Assembly (NCBI GenBank): GCA_036873755.1
Contig: JAVTVY010018835.1
Location: 1 to 64,000 of the forward strand
From: Hanleya hanleyi
Taxonomy: Eukaryota; Mollusca; Polyplacophora; Lepidopleurida; Hanleyidae
Reading direction: 5' to 3'
Length of the DNA stretch: 64,000 nucleotides
Positions 1-12,800 of this stretch are shown here, in pieces. Within the stretch, counting starts at the first letter, position 1, and the number at the start of each line of letters is the position of its first letter. The translations under genes and the position numbers were made by a program. The notes beneath the pieces were generated by a model. The model saw only the letters and a list, made by a program, of their open reading frames with translations, was not told where the DNA came from and made no database searches.

Positions 1-8
1 AGGGTCAA

Positions 9-106
9 TCAAATTGAAACAGGTTTGATTTGGTAACAAATAGGAACATTGTTTATAAATGTTTGATATTTGATTCCCAAATCTTAAACCTGTTTCAATT
101 CATGCC
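9..106. repeat. palindromic pair at the left end of the retroelement
   Basis: Positions 9-42 (ATTGAAACAGGTTT then GATTTGG) are a diverged inverted copy of the 39-bp terminal repeat at 68-106, about 25 bp away. This makes an imperfect hairpin at the element border. Confidence 0.6.
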
Positions 107-875
107 ACAGTACCAACATATGGGGGCGGGAATCTCGGCCTCGTGGTAACTCCCATAGCAGACTAGTAATCGCTGGAACGACACAGACATGGGTATAAAT
201 CTGAGACATTATTACTGAACAAGTTAACCCTGGTCACAGACGTAAAGGGTAATTGAAGGAGTTGATACAGTTTCACTTATCTGAGTGTCTCCATCCATGT
301 AGCTGTGCTCGTGGTGTGGTACACATTTCCACCAAGTTGTAGGATACCCGGGGCACGATAGGCAACAAGAAGGTCCCCTTGGTAGGCACTGTATGACTAG
401 GGGGGGAAAACAGCCACAAGCCATTGCATACAGGGAGATCCTTGGTCCGACCATTAAGTTCGGTGAGAGCGTATGCTAGCCGAAGCTTAAGAGGGTAACC
501 AAGTCCACACCACTCTCAGTCCGCAAGCCTCTTGAGGTCAACTCACCATACTTCGAGTGATGAAGGATGCGTTGGAATTGACCGTGCTTGCTCTCTGGGT
601 CCGGCTGCGCAACGTCAACTCTCTGTACTGTCATCACTACTGTTGACCCTAGGCCTGGAGCAGGTGTCTTTTGAGTTGAAACGCAGAGGACCCAGCTGAG
701 ACATCTAGAAGGGAGTCAGTTTCTGAAGAACACAAGCAAATTTTCAGTTAGGAGTAAACCCTATCCTGGTGTCAGGCCTTCATTGGTGATTATAGAATCC
801 ACGGCCGGTCAACTGACTTATTTCTACCTTCTGAGATGCCTTTTATCATATAATATATGTAATAATAATAATATG

Positions 876-902
876 ACTGAGATGAGATGAGATGAGATGA
901 TA
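876..902. repeat. (GATGA)n microsatellite
   Basis: A short GAGAT/GATGA run inside the 3' non-coding part of the decayed element. Confidence 0.7.
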
Positions 903-959
903 CAGCAAGATGGCTGTCTTGCCGCGATGGTGACAATTTTGCCACCCCCCCCCGCTCTT

Positions 960-2152
960 TTTCTGAAATTACTCACAACGTGCTGGGTAGCCACCAGTGG
1001 CCCAAGCGTGGTCACACTATTGATTGCACGGTCATATCTCTCAGACAGAAATTAGTGAACGTGGAGTTAAAAGTTCAGGCACAAGACAGGACAATGTCAT
1101 GGAGGGGCCAGTTCTTCCATAAAGGCCATGACGCAGCGATGGCACGAATCACATTAGAAGAAGCAGAAGACAGTAGTGGGGGCGCCAATGGTATATCTAC
1201 CTTCTGCCAATTGATAAGACTATTTTATGGTCTTCTTCAACTACGCGGCTTTTTTAAATGTCAAGCCTTGCTGACAGGCGAAGGGACAGAATAACCGTAG
1301 CCGAGAGCCGCGAAGGGAATCGGTACGAGTAAGATAGTGGCGGATGGCTCGAACAGGACATAGCAGAAGATCGTCCTCGAGGCCATGTACAAAGTCTGAC
1401 AACGCAGGAATGGAGTACGAACGTTGAGCGCACGGACCTGAACGAACAGACTCATTTCTGGCGATAAATTCAGGAATGGGCCGAAAAGGAATGGAAGACC
1501 AATCCGCTGTCCAGGTCATAGAAGATCTTTCAAGAGCATGAAGTTCAGACACTCTGGACGCCAAGGCAAACGCTGCCACAAAGGCCGTCTTATAAGACAC
1601 AGCTTTTATAGACGCGGACTCTAAGGGTTCAAAAGGTGGTATAATCAGAGCACACAGAACCACACCGATATCCCATTTCGGTAACAGTTGGCGAGTACAA
1701 CGCGACTGTAATGCGAAGGCGCGAATAAGCGCAGAGATATTATCGTTAAGGCTAATGCTGGTACCAAAGGTAAGACGTAACACCCTAGCCAGAGCAGATC
1801 GATAGCCTTCCATGGTGCTAATATGAGACTTCCTATCCTGGTGAAGGTGAAGGAGGAAGTCAATTACGAGGGAAATAGAGTCGGGAACGGTATCACGTCC
1901 TCGGCACCAGGACAAATAAATCCGCTGTAGAGACCGAACCCGAAAAACGAACGTAGTGAGTAAGGTCCTACATATAATAAACAACCTTAAGGTTGATGAC
2001 AGAACCATAATGTCAAAGTCTAACCATTGGTGTAACGGTCTATACAGGAATAAAGTACTTGATGGAGAAAGTCGGAAAAAACTGTCCCCCAAGTACACCA
2101 CGAAAACATTGTGTTGTTTAAGCACAATCCTAAGGTAAATGGATCTCAACAC
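960..2152 (-). pseudogene. tyrosine recombinase pseudogene of the left DIRS-like element
   Basis: From 2152 to 1241 the frame is open and aligns with the intact recombinase at 59405-60514: LPKWDIGVVL, PPFEPLESA, SYKTAF, ASRVSELHALE (first catalytic Arg), EFIARN, IPALSDF and CPVRAIRHYLTRT. It then stops at 1241-1243. The C-terminal domain continues in other frames: IRAIAASWPLW near 1130-1150, FCLRDMT near 1035, and GPLVATQ near 985. In this tail the His of the H-x-x-R motif is Asn, the nucleophile position reads F-C instead of Y-Y, and two in-frame stops occur. At least two frameshifts are present. It cannot encode an active enzyme. Confidence 0.88.
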
Positions 2153-2199
2153 AATGTTTGTGTGTTAAAGTCAACATGGTTCTGTGTTAATACAACACT

Positions 2200-4600
2200 G
2201 TGCTGAATTCAATTAAAGGCGACTAGTCCGTCATTCACAATCCCGCCGTCGTCCTCAGAGAATATCCACGTCCATAATCCAAAGACCTATTCCATATAAC
2301 AGTATTTGACCAAATACTGTTGATTCCAATACAATTTTGATATTCTGAACTGAAGACTGGAAACCACAAGGTCTGAACAGAACTCTCTTCGTAGAGTAAC
2401 GACGAACCTAAGTAAATCACAATGTGAAAAACCCGAGAGGAATTGATACAAGTGGAAGGTTGACGCCAAACGAACGGACTTCCCCTCCCGCCGACGACCG
2501 ACGATGGAGAATCAAAGGAAGTGCCGATGAATGGATATAAAATATGCATCTCGCAAATGAAGAAATGACGTGACAAACGGCGTTATGGCGTACCGTAAAC
2601 GTCTAACCGATGTAAGAGAAATGCCGCACAGGTGTATGAGAGACACATGACGGCGTAATGAACATGTCGTCAAGGTGTAATAGGAAAGCGTAATGTGAAA
2701 AATGCGAGAAACGTTGTATATGATAAACAACGTCGTGATTTCCTCATTCACAACAACTTAATGTATATACATGCTCATAATGGAGCAGGATACAAACTTA
2801 TAAAAGTACACGACGTAACAGAAGGGCGTTGCAAACAGTAACCCCGAAGTCGATTGTAATAATTTTCCTTCTCTTAAAACGCAGTAGAGATGAACACATT
2901 AAATGTTTGTAGCGTTAATCACCAAATGTAAGCTCAATGAGATAAATGGGATTATGAATCTTTGTGTCAGTGAACATGAATAATGTGTCAGTGAACATGG
3001 TTACATTATGACCTCTCCCGATGTAATTTGTCTCCTGTACATGAAATTCAGTACTGGAGTTTTATATGGAGAGAATATTAAACATTTACAACAATGTTAC
3101 TATTAATAACCAAATAGTCACACAACCGACATCCAGAACAAAGATTTTTCCAGGTAACCAAGAAAGATCCTTAAAGAATTTTAAATTCCCGAAGAGAGGA
3201 AATACATTTAAAGTCTCTCGCCGGCAGGAAAGTGAGGTTATTAAAAAATTTAGAATTTGAAATGACCTAACACGAACAATTTGTCGAGAAGAAGAAGAAC
3301 AGTAAGAACATTACTAAAAAGCAGTTTGATGCTCTAGTAGACTGTACCGGTAATACATACTTGGTAGAAAGAAACCATAGAAGACTTCACGACTTGCGTG
3401 TCATTAGGCTTGATCCTTGGCCGGCCAAATACATTCCCACTCACGCTAGTAATTTTAAATTTTCTCAAAGGGAAGAAATTAAAATTAGTGCATAACTCCA
3501 TCTGAATTATAAGCGTAATACAGTATGCAGATGGGACCAACTTGCTGTGAAACAAAACAAATCACAATGTAAACAACATAAATTTGTGTTTCAAGAATAG
3601 CACACTTTCACAATAAACAAGGGTGAGTGGGTGAATAGGTTTACTCACTCACGTAAACCAACACATGATCTCATTGTTGTTCGACAGACCCTTAATTACA
3701 TAAAGAGATCAGTAAAGAAGCTCATTAAGATGCGACAAAGAGTCGTAGTAAATAGGGTTGAGTTGTGATTACGTAACACAAATGCAACAATCACGCTTCA
3801 TATTCATGTCAGCATGAAAGGCATATAAAACCTCTGTAAGATCTCTCTTGAACACAGTATATCAAAATCAACGTAATAATACTTGATATAACAAGAGATT
3901 ACATTTTGGTAGGACCAAGGAACGGAATGTATGAAGGTGAACCTACCAAAACTGCAAGTCCGAACAGAAGTTACAACAACAACATGAAAGTCGACGGGCT
4001 GCAAATAAAGTATCAGATCTCCCCGGCGGGAAAAGACGAAACCCCCGCCGGTGAGGATACTATTTACAATCCTACTTGAGATTTACACAAGCTCAATGCA
4101 TAAAATTCATGAATCAACGAAACAAAACCTGTTCGTTTATTGTAGAGATCACAATAGGCCTTAAAAGCTCAGCACTAAAAGGCAGACTTACAGAAATGCC
4201 GGGGACTAAATACAAATCTGTCACAAATTGAGCAATAACAAACGAGGTCGCGAGAGCCCGTAAAAACCCACAACAAACACAGCGGGTCGAACTCATTGTT
4301 CGTGTGGAGACGCGATATTGAATACACATTGTCTCCATCACGCAGGACTGTGTTATCAGATAAGCCTGAGATTCATATTGACTTTTAGAAAATATCGTCG
4401 GGCAATAATTTCAAGATATAGAAAATTTTGAAAACTCCGACAAGAGCCAATTAATTTAGCGACGTACGTCCGAAGACAATAAACACATGGCAGATGGAAA
4501 AACAAACCATGTGAAGCCTAAAAATTTGCCCAGACAAAATTTTGAAAGAAGACAGAAATGTGAAAGAAAACTATCCCCAAAATATTACCTATTTAATCAC
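2200..4600. other. central part of the left element, no recognisable gene
   Basis: AT-rich sequence where the RT/RNase H of a DIRS-like element would be expected. I found neither a Y-x-D-D motif nor RNase H blocks on either strand, only short chance frames. It has either diverged beyond recognition or been replaced. Confidence 0.5.
4021..4051. repeat. GC-rich hairpin
   Basis: CCCCGGCGGG pairs with CCCGCCGG across an 11-13 base loop, in an otherwise AT-rich stretch of the element. Confidence 0.55.
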
Positions 4601-4639
4601 CATCGAACCATTGACAAAAATGACATAGGTGAGATAACA

Positions 4640-5955
4640 TACGGCGAGGAAGCATTCTTTTGTCTGACATTTAATACGAGGAAGACCATTATTCGAAGCA
4701 GACGGCATATCCGGCACCAACGCTAAAAGCGCATCCAATTTATCCGAAAAACCATCATTGACGTATGTTCCTAACTTTTCACTGAAGAAAAGGAATCATC
4801 AGATGAACTCGACGAAACCGGAATGGGCGAACGAGTGATATAACTTCAGCGAGAGGTTGACAAATCGTGGACAACCGCATGATCAAGAAAAAACGGAGTC
4901 TGCGACTGACGAACGTGGTGACCTATATAAGAAGGTGAGGCCGAAAGACGTGGCAAACGGCGTGGAGGTGTAGGAGAACGTCGAGTCGAAGTACGAGAAC
5001 GGCATACCGGAGAATGGGAAGGCCGAAAAATAGTACTAGAATCCCCGGTGGACGAGAGCTACGACGAACATGTGAATACAAAGTGCGGCGCCTTAAAAAT
5101 CTCACACCCAGGATTCGAACTCAGATCCTCTAAAATTGAAGTCCCGTAACATGTCATTTACGCTATTATAGAATCGCTGATTCATCGCAATAGTCGAAAC
5201 CGCAAGACAGCAATTTGACACTCAAAGGTAGGTCCGAACGACCCACCATAAAACGAGAAACGGATTTAGAACTGCGTTTTGATTTAACCCGCAAAGGAGA
5301 AACCGACACGACGATGTTTATTTCGTTTAGAGGTAACGGAGTGTGATAAACCAATAGACAATGGAGAGGTCAAGATAATATGCGACCCCACTGCCTTCTT
5401 TTGTCCGACGAGAACAATGGACGGCTCCGGCACGGTAGGTTTGAGGCGAGAAGTCTTTGTTGAACTAGACAAAGGAACCGGTTTGGCTGCAATTCCAGAC
5501 ATTGCCACACCTGTACACGCTAAGCAGTCTAAAATTTGTGATTTATCTAGACGTAGAACTCTCCCGCTTGGCGGTATATTAACAGAAGCGGGCGAGGTCT
5601 GATTACTAAGACCATGGGAAACAATTAATCCAATTCCAACGATATCTTCGTTAATTTTCATGTCATTTACAAGAGCAATTTCCAACAGGCGTCCGTCGGA
5701 TGCCTGCAAAAGGTAAGCCCGTCCAGCTTGGGCATAATTTTCCCAAGCTAACGGGTCCCATAATATACACTCGGCGCAAGTACTTCGCCGATAACACAAC
5801 TCTTTACAAGTAAAGCAAACCGTGTGGGCGTCCAAACTGGACCAAAATTGCCCACACGAACTACATGCATTAGAAATCGGAATCTCAGACATAGCTAATG
5901 AAAGAATTTCCGACAATAATGAAAGAATTTCCGACAAGAAAGAAACACAAGTCAA
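4640..5955 (-). pseudogene. gag-like protein remnant of the left DIRS-like element
   Basis: The frame from 5955 to 5284 begins with a Cys/His cluster: CSSCGQFWSSLDAH, then CFTC, C, and CAECILWDP. This C-x2-C...D-x-H...C-x2-C...C-x2-C-x2-W pattern is the kind I associate with the N-terminal part of DIRS gag-like proteins. After a break near 5170-5090 a basic, Arg/Ser/Pro-rich stretch continues (SASPSYIGHHVRQSQTPF near 4900). A stop and a frame change precede LDALLALVPDMPSASNNGLP (near 4700). This is consistent with one decayed gag of roughly 430 codons. The role, by family, is RNA binding and particle assembly. Confidence 0.65.
5088..5168 (-). repeat. tRNA-like SINE head inside the gag remnant
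   Basis: On the minus strand GTTCGAATCC (5111-5120) fits the RNA polymerase III B box. It is preceded at tRNA-like spacing by GGACTTCAAT and an A-box-like AGCGTAAATGAC. It coincides with the break in the gag frame, so it may be a SINE insertion. No full cloverleaf could be drawn. Confidence 0.4.
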
Positions 5956-6257
5956 AAACTGATAAGGATACTGCGGGTCGTTACAAACAACAACAACCCA
6001 GGTTGTATAAACACTTCCTTGATGTGCACTGGTCGAGGTACAACAGAGAAAAGAGAACTAGAATGGTTTGAGCAGAGCCTTTATAGTAATGCCGCTGGGA
6101 TAGATGGGAGAGCTCTCCTAGGGGCGGACAACTCTCCGCTAGGGGAGCTAACTTTTAGTTTTAACTTCCGTTTTCTACGTTGTATCATCTTCCTGACGGA
6201 GATTAATAGGCATGAATTGAAACAGGTTTAAGATTTGGGAATCAAATCGTTGAATTG

Positions 6258-6545
6258 GTACCGATCATGTGTACCAAATTTCAGAAGAATCCATTGAAAA
6301 CTCTGGGACGAGTTGCATTCACGAAGACAGTAGGTGCCAAATACAAGGATTTCAGACCAAAATCAAGGGAAGTAACTCAAGAAAACGTTGAATCGGGCCG
6401 AAAACGGTTCGTGCACATCTAGACATGGTACCGATCATGTGTACCAAATTTCAGAAGAATCCATTGAAAACTCTAGGATGAGTTGCGTTGACGAGAAAAA
6501 GTTAACGGACGGACGACGCCATACCATAATACGTCCCGTCAAAAG
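6258..6545 (+). mobile_element. HINE/pearl-type repeat, two cores
   Basis: Two direct repeats about 168 bp apart begin GGTACCGATCATGTGTACC, followed by AAATTTCAGAAGAATCCATT. A GACGGACGACG tail and a weak hairpin (GACG..CGTC) near 6510-6540 follow. It directly follows the terminal repeat of the DIRS-like element. Confidence 0.6.
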
Positions 6546-6739
6546 TTTGCCACAAGTCCATGTACATTATCACAAAATGCAGACAGTATATATCTATATT
6601 CCGGAATTCAATCATGAAAATTTCAAGTTCTGTTAGAGTAAATTCTGCATTCTCAAAGTTGAAGTTATGCTAAATTCTGATTAATTAAATCTTAGGCTAG
6701 CATAATATGAGATGTACATATAAATTATACTGTCCTTAC

Positions 6740-6825
6740 TTCTAACAGGAACTGGAGCGGGGCATGACAGTTGAGCTCATTGAAGTCAACCAAAGCTATG
6801 GCCATTGTCTTCAAAAAGGTTGAAT
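6740..6825 (-). CDS. unc79: unc79 visible exon 17 (last seen)
   Basis: An 86-nt exon between gtattccag and TTAGAA|gtaagg. It encodes STFLKTMAIALVDFNELN and then APLQFLLE, in phase with exon 16. The next exon is not visible in the 6.7 kb to the window start, most of which is the retroelement at 68-6247. Confidence 0.93.
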
Positions 6826-9800
6826 CTGGAATACAAAGACATTATATACAGATCAAATAGGAGATCCGAAACACAGTACAGAATCCATGTACTGTACTGA
6901 AGCTTGAAAGGCAAATCACAGACATATAAGCTAGATATCACATCTCTTACAGAACAAGTACTAGTGTGCTTATTAATGCCAGAGCTATTCATCTGTGAAA
7001 ACTGTCTCATATATTGTTCTATAGCTACATAAACTGTTGATCCAGAAATTAGGATAAGATGGAATCGATATATTAGTAATCTGAACAAATGTATGGAAGT
7101 GTAACCCCTCTCAGGATAAGATTTTTTTTATTTCAGATCTGGAACCTCTTAAACAGAAGATGCCACTTATTGCCAATGGATAATGACAATTACTTGTATA
7201 AATTTTTGAATACTATATTTAATGTGTCAGGATGCCAGTTACTATATACAATGATCCTACCTTCAATGGTACTCTGGAAGAGCATAGGGAAGATACCATT
7301 AGGGGCAAGCTGATGGAGACAACATCGGAGGAACTGACGGGCGATACTCACACAGTTCCCTGGTACCACCAGACTGGACAAACAATACCAAGTGATAGAT
7401 ATTTTTAACATGTAATGATACAGAAAGTATACTACTGTCAGTCTCACATTATGAGGGAACAAGATTTTCGGCAATATATCGGAGCCAATTATTTTCAGAG
7501 CAATGAAATTCCTCACAGTATCTGTTTGCATTGTTATTCAGAAATCTATTCAGAAAATCGGGTTCCCTCAATGTTCGTGAGACAACCAGTAGTAGATTAT
7601 GCACTCCTCATTCTAGGCAGTACTGAAAGAATGGAAATAAGTGATTTTTTACATCTTCAGGGATGAAATATTAGTGTTACACAGGTTACACTGTGGAATG
7701 TGACTATGACGAAGTTAGAAGCAGAGATATTATTGTGATCCATGGTATACCTACTATAAAATATTGAAAAACTTATGAAGGTTTTCACCTTTGAAACTAA
7801 CTAATTTATTTCAATGTGAGCTTTCATAGATATAGAATCTACTTCCTTGGATGTTTCAGGCAAAATATTAAAATTGTCAATATTTGATTTTGATAATGGA
7901 AAACTTTGGAATTTCTCTCAAATATCACCGAGATTAAAAAATCCAATATGGATATATATCTAAAATTCCTGATGATATTAGCACTCACCCATCAGCCTGC
8001 CAGGAGTATGGACTATGACTGGCTATTCTGTAAATACAATAATTCTGAGGTTTGAACCATAATATGCTATTTGATATTGTTGATATCAGTGTTCTGCTCA
8101 TTTGTCTGGTCAAACTAGAGCATAGTCTGAGGGATGCACACATTTGATCAAAATGATCAGTAAGGCTGCTTACAAGATACCCCCCGTAAGGGCATAGATA
8201 CATGGGGGTGGTTAACGTTTCACGAGTAAGCTGAATGGGATTGTCTTTTAATGTGGCAGTGGAAATCATCAGTAAGCATGCTTACAAGATACCCCCCGGA
8301 TGCACATTTGATAGGAATTGACGAGTATTTGTAGAGGAATATAAGTATACATGTTATGAGTGGCGGCACAGTATGTAACTAGTTGACAATGAGACCTCGC
8401 TCGGTTGGAGTGCGGTTAACGGATTGTCTATGCATGTGTCGTGACGATACTCAGATGAGTTTAATGGATTGTTCAGAAAATTGATGTTAATAATGATTGT
8501 TGAGAATGGGGTTATGCAGGCATATTGTGTTTTACCTAACTGTTGTTACCACTAGAACTGTGTAGACTTGAAATGGGCTGTTGCAACAGATAGGCAAATT
8601 ACTGTCATCTGGATAACCATATTGAAGAGGAAAAGGAAGTAAATGGGAAGTGAAATATTAAACTTACTACCTGTAGACGCATATGCAACATCCTGAGCTA
8701 GGTCTCATGGTATGGCAGCTACATACAAAATTTGAGAAGAATCTAATCAGCCGTTGTCAAGTTATGCTCCAGAAATGGAATGTTACGGACCAACTGAGAA
8801 AATTCTGCCCATAGGTGGCGCCACCTGTAGACGCACATGCGCCAAACGCAATCCCAAGCAAGGTCTCATGGTAAGGTAGCTACATACCAAATCTGAGAGG
8901 AATCCAATTAGCTGTTGTCAAGTTATGCTCCGGAAACGAAATGTTACGGACCGACAAGAAAAAGTTTTGACCCTAGGTGGCGCCACCTGTAGATGCACAT
9001 GCGCCAAACGCAATCCCAAGCGAGGTCTCATGGTAAGGTAGCTACATACCAAATTTGAGAGGAATCCAAGTAGCGGTTGTCAAGTTATGCTCCGGAAACG
9101 AAATGTTACGAACTGACTTGAGAAACTTTTGACCCTAGGTGGCGCCACCTGTAGACGCACATGCGCCAAACGCAATCCCAAGCGAGGTCTCATGGTATGG
9201 CAGCTGCATACCAAATTTGAAAGGAATCCAAGTAGCGGTTGTCAAGTTATGCTCCGGAAACGAAATGTTACGGACTGACATGAGAAACTTTTGACCATAG
9301 GTGGCGCCACCTGTAGACGCACATGCGCCAAACGCAATCCCAAGCGAGGTCTCATGGTAAGGTAGCTACATACCAAATTTGAGAGGAATCCAAGTAGCGG
9401 TTGTCAAGTTATGCTCCGGAAACGAAATGTTACGGAATGACCCTAGGTGGCGCCACCTGTAGACGCACATGCGCCAAACGCAATCCCAAGCAAGGTCTCA
9501 TGGTATGGTAGCTGCATACCAAATTTGAGAGGAATCCAACTGGCGGTTGTCAAGTTATGCTCCGGAAACGAAATGTTACGGACGGACGTACGGACATCCG
9601 TACGGACGGACGTACGGACGGACGGACGGACGGACGGACGGACAAGCTGAAACCAGTATACGCCCCCTACACTACGTGTCGGGGGGTATAATTAAAACAT
9701 TGTAAAGATATTCTGTTAATATATTTGTACATATTGAATTGATATATGACACAACCGAATATTTGGTAGGCATTTGAATTAGACATTATATAAAAAATGT

Positions 9801-12800
9801 TTATCAATTCACCTTATCCACTTTAATTGTTAGACAAAAGATTCGCCTCAGCGGACTAATGAGTACATTGATGAGTGACTCCTGGTTGAAATTTGCAGTT
9901 TGTACTTTATCTCTCCTTCCTGTGTCTACAGTATGGAGACTATTGCTACTCAGTGATAACTGGACTATTTACGAATCTAGCCCCAGAACTCACTTTAGCT
10001 GCGAAAACTGACCTCTGGCCTAGTGGATTTCTGGGAGCGGAAACAGAAACGTCGCACCTGTTTGTTTACTACTGTGTTCTACTTTTTATGTGTTTGCACT
10101 CTATCCCAACTGAGATGCTCAGTACAATAAAGAATCTTATCTAATCATGCACACAATTACTTTTTGGCAGAACCAATCTCGCATTCCTCTATTTCCGTAT
10201 TGCGGGAATTAGCTCATTTGCTGAGTTCGGGGGATAGATTGCCATTATTCAACTAAACATAGAAATAGTTTTGTATAATTTGAATGAATTATGTTCGTTT
10301 GGTTAAAATTAACTTCATTTCACAATAAAATGCGATCGGATTGCTCGATTACCAAAGGCACTATTTCGTAGCCAGCTCACTACTTGATCGCCATACGCTC
10401 CCCACGGAGCATTCTCCATTCTATGTGAGAGGCTAATTCCGTCAATACGGAAATAGCCGAATGTGAGATTGAATTATGATCAAAGTAAGCACAAGTGGTA
10501 TTTCTTGGAATAATGAGATAATTTGACGCATATTTACCATATATACAAAATAATTACGAACCACAAATTTACACCAGGAGCCGCGCCTCAAAGTACCTGT
10601 CGGTACGCCGGCACAAACCTATTATGTAAGAATTAAAGTGAGAAAGGGGGACTGAATTTTCTTATTGATGGATGATCGATAGAATGATAAAGAGAATACT
10701 AGACATTGTTGGTACAATGACACGGTCTTTCCACAACGGTTCCCCCAAAGGTAATCTTTCATTGGAAATTAATTTCATGTCGGGGTACATATGCGATGTC
10801 GATATAATGATAACTGAACACCCTTCATTTAATTGACAAATATGCATAATGCATCATGGGATTATAGCGGGATAATCAGGGTTCGCGGCTCCTTTCATCA
10901 TCTAAAACGACGTTCATTTAATTACAGTCGCGGGTTGACTCGGTTGGTGCAGTCAGAAAAGGAATTGGTGTGTCGGGTTACATACAGGTCTTCACGCCTT
11001 GTCAGTGGAGAACCAATTAATAACTCTTTGAAACTGATCTTGCGTTATACAAGTAGATGGATGAAATCAACTACTACTTATTGTCGAAAGCGTTTAACCT
11101 GAATGGGTCAAGGTCAAGGACATAGCCCATAGCTCAATAGGTCAAGGTCAACGTCAAACCTGAATACTTGTACCAGAAACTTCAGCCCAGTGTCTACAAA
11201 TGTATCAAATATCTAAGCTGTATATGAAATCGTCCAGCCGCTATTTCAAAAACACAATAAGAATAAGAATAATAATAATCCGAAGAATAACAATAGGTCT
11301 TTCCATTCGTAATGGAAAGACCTAATTATACAGGCAACCAGAGGACAATCATTCTACCTGGCCACTGTCTGTAAGGTCTCTAACAGCATGGGTGTGGCTA
11401 GTGAAGGTTCTCGGTGTATGAACGTTGCCAGGACGATAATACATAGACCAATTGTGTCCTCATCGTACTGCTCGAGCATAGCATTGCATTCTGGGCACCG
11501 CTCCACCACTATTGTTTCACTGAACCGTGTTGGCACCTGCTTCTTGGGCTTCTGACTTTTTGAAAGGAGCTCAGTTTTTCGTGACCTGCGCCTACATATT
11601 GAAAAGGGAGTTATTGTTCTTGCATGCTCAGAAATAATTGTTCTCAAATTTTATTGTAGAAAGAGAATATCAAAGATCCAGAGATCTCCACCAATATACA
11701 TGTATTTACATATCTGACATTTTACCTGAACTAAAACGGAATATCAAGTACATGTAGAAAATAAAGCTTTAATTCATAGTAAGAATACATTTCCATGTGA
11801 GCTTACCCAGTGGATTTTGGGGACGTTGCCTCTTCATCAGTTGGGCCTGTATCAGCTAGTTCTGGGAAGATCTTCTGGAGCTCCACAGTTGTTAGGCCAG
11901 TTTTTCTGAGCTTTCTCTGTCTAAAGTTTGGCTTGGGTAATGGTGAGGGGATAACAACGGGTACATCGTCTAGGGTATCTGCAAGTCATATCAAGCAGCA
12001 TGAGAATAAATAATGATTGCAAGTGTTGTGACAAATTTTTAAGGAGTATTGTTACCTTTCGTTTGGCATAAGAAAACGATTTTTCCTACAAAGCCTGATT
12101 TATAGGCAAATGAGCTTTTATGTCAAAAGAAAATGTTAATTTGAACATAGTATTTCCCTCAAAACTGTCACCAAGAGCTAGAATTTCAGGTATCGGATGG
12201 AAAAACTCAAATCTACACTTGATGTTCAACCTACCTACACCTTGAAATCGAGGTTTTCTCTTATCGTTTAACATACAATTTTGGCATTGCTCTCTGTTTT
12301 TAGAAATCGACACAGCGAAAGGCCCCTTTCCTGTGGCTAATTTTAATCAGTAAATCACGTGGTACAAATACAAGCACAGAAATTGAATGTTCATCATGTT
12401 AATTATTTTCTAAGATTGAAAATTAAGCGCACAGTTTCGACTGAACCCACATTTGGTGGCAATAGGCTGTTGGTGATAATGATTTTCAACAGGCTTCTGT
12501 TCTGCAACCAAACAGTGATTGATGTCAAAGTTTAAGGCTCCTAGGGATAGTCATTCTTCAGATAAGGCAGTGACAAGAAAACAGATGGACAGATATAATG
12601 ACAATATCCCAAAGCCAAGTTCAGGGTTCCTACCCTTTGTGAAAGACAAAAATTCCAGGATTTATCCAGGTCCATACAACCTTTTTCCAGGACCTTCATC
12701 TGAATTTTCCTTGACATCTTTTAACACGTTTCATTCACCAAATTCAACAATGCACATTAGAATGAAATGAATATGTATTTCAACTATCACGTTTCATACA

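Larger units (their letters stand above)
68..6247 (-). mobile_element. degenerate DIRS-like (tyrosine-recombinase) retroelement
   Basis: The ends are an exact 39-bp inverted repeat (68-106 and 6209-6247; core TTAAACCTGTTTCAATTCAT). On the minus strand the element carries a gag-like zinc cluster near its 5' end and a tyrosine-recombinase pseudogene near its 3' end, the order and partners of DIRS-type elements, which use terminal inverted rather than LTR repeats. The central 2.2-4.6 kb, where RT/RNase H should be, holds no recognisable reverse transcriptase motif. It is in the same orientation as unc79 and lies just past the last visible exon, so probably in an intron. Its recombinase differs clearly from the younger one at 59405, so the two belong to different lineages. 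Confidence 0.75.

Noticed and set aside
10574..10895. Inverted AGGAGCCGCG pair as a TIR element
   Set aside because: Only ten bases match and no target duplication is present.
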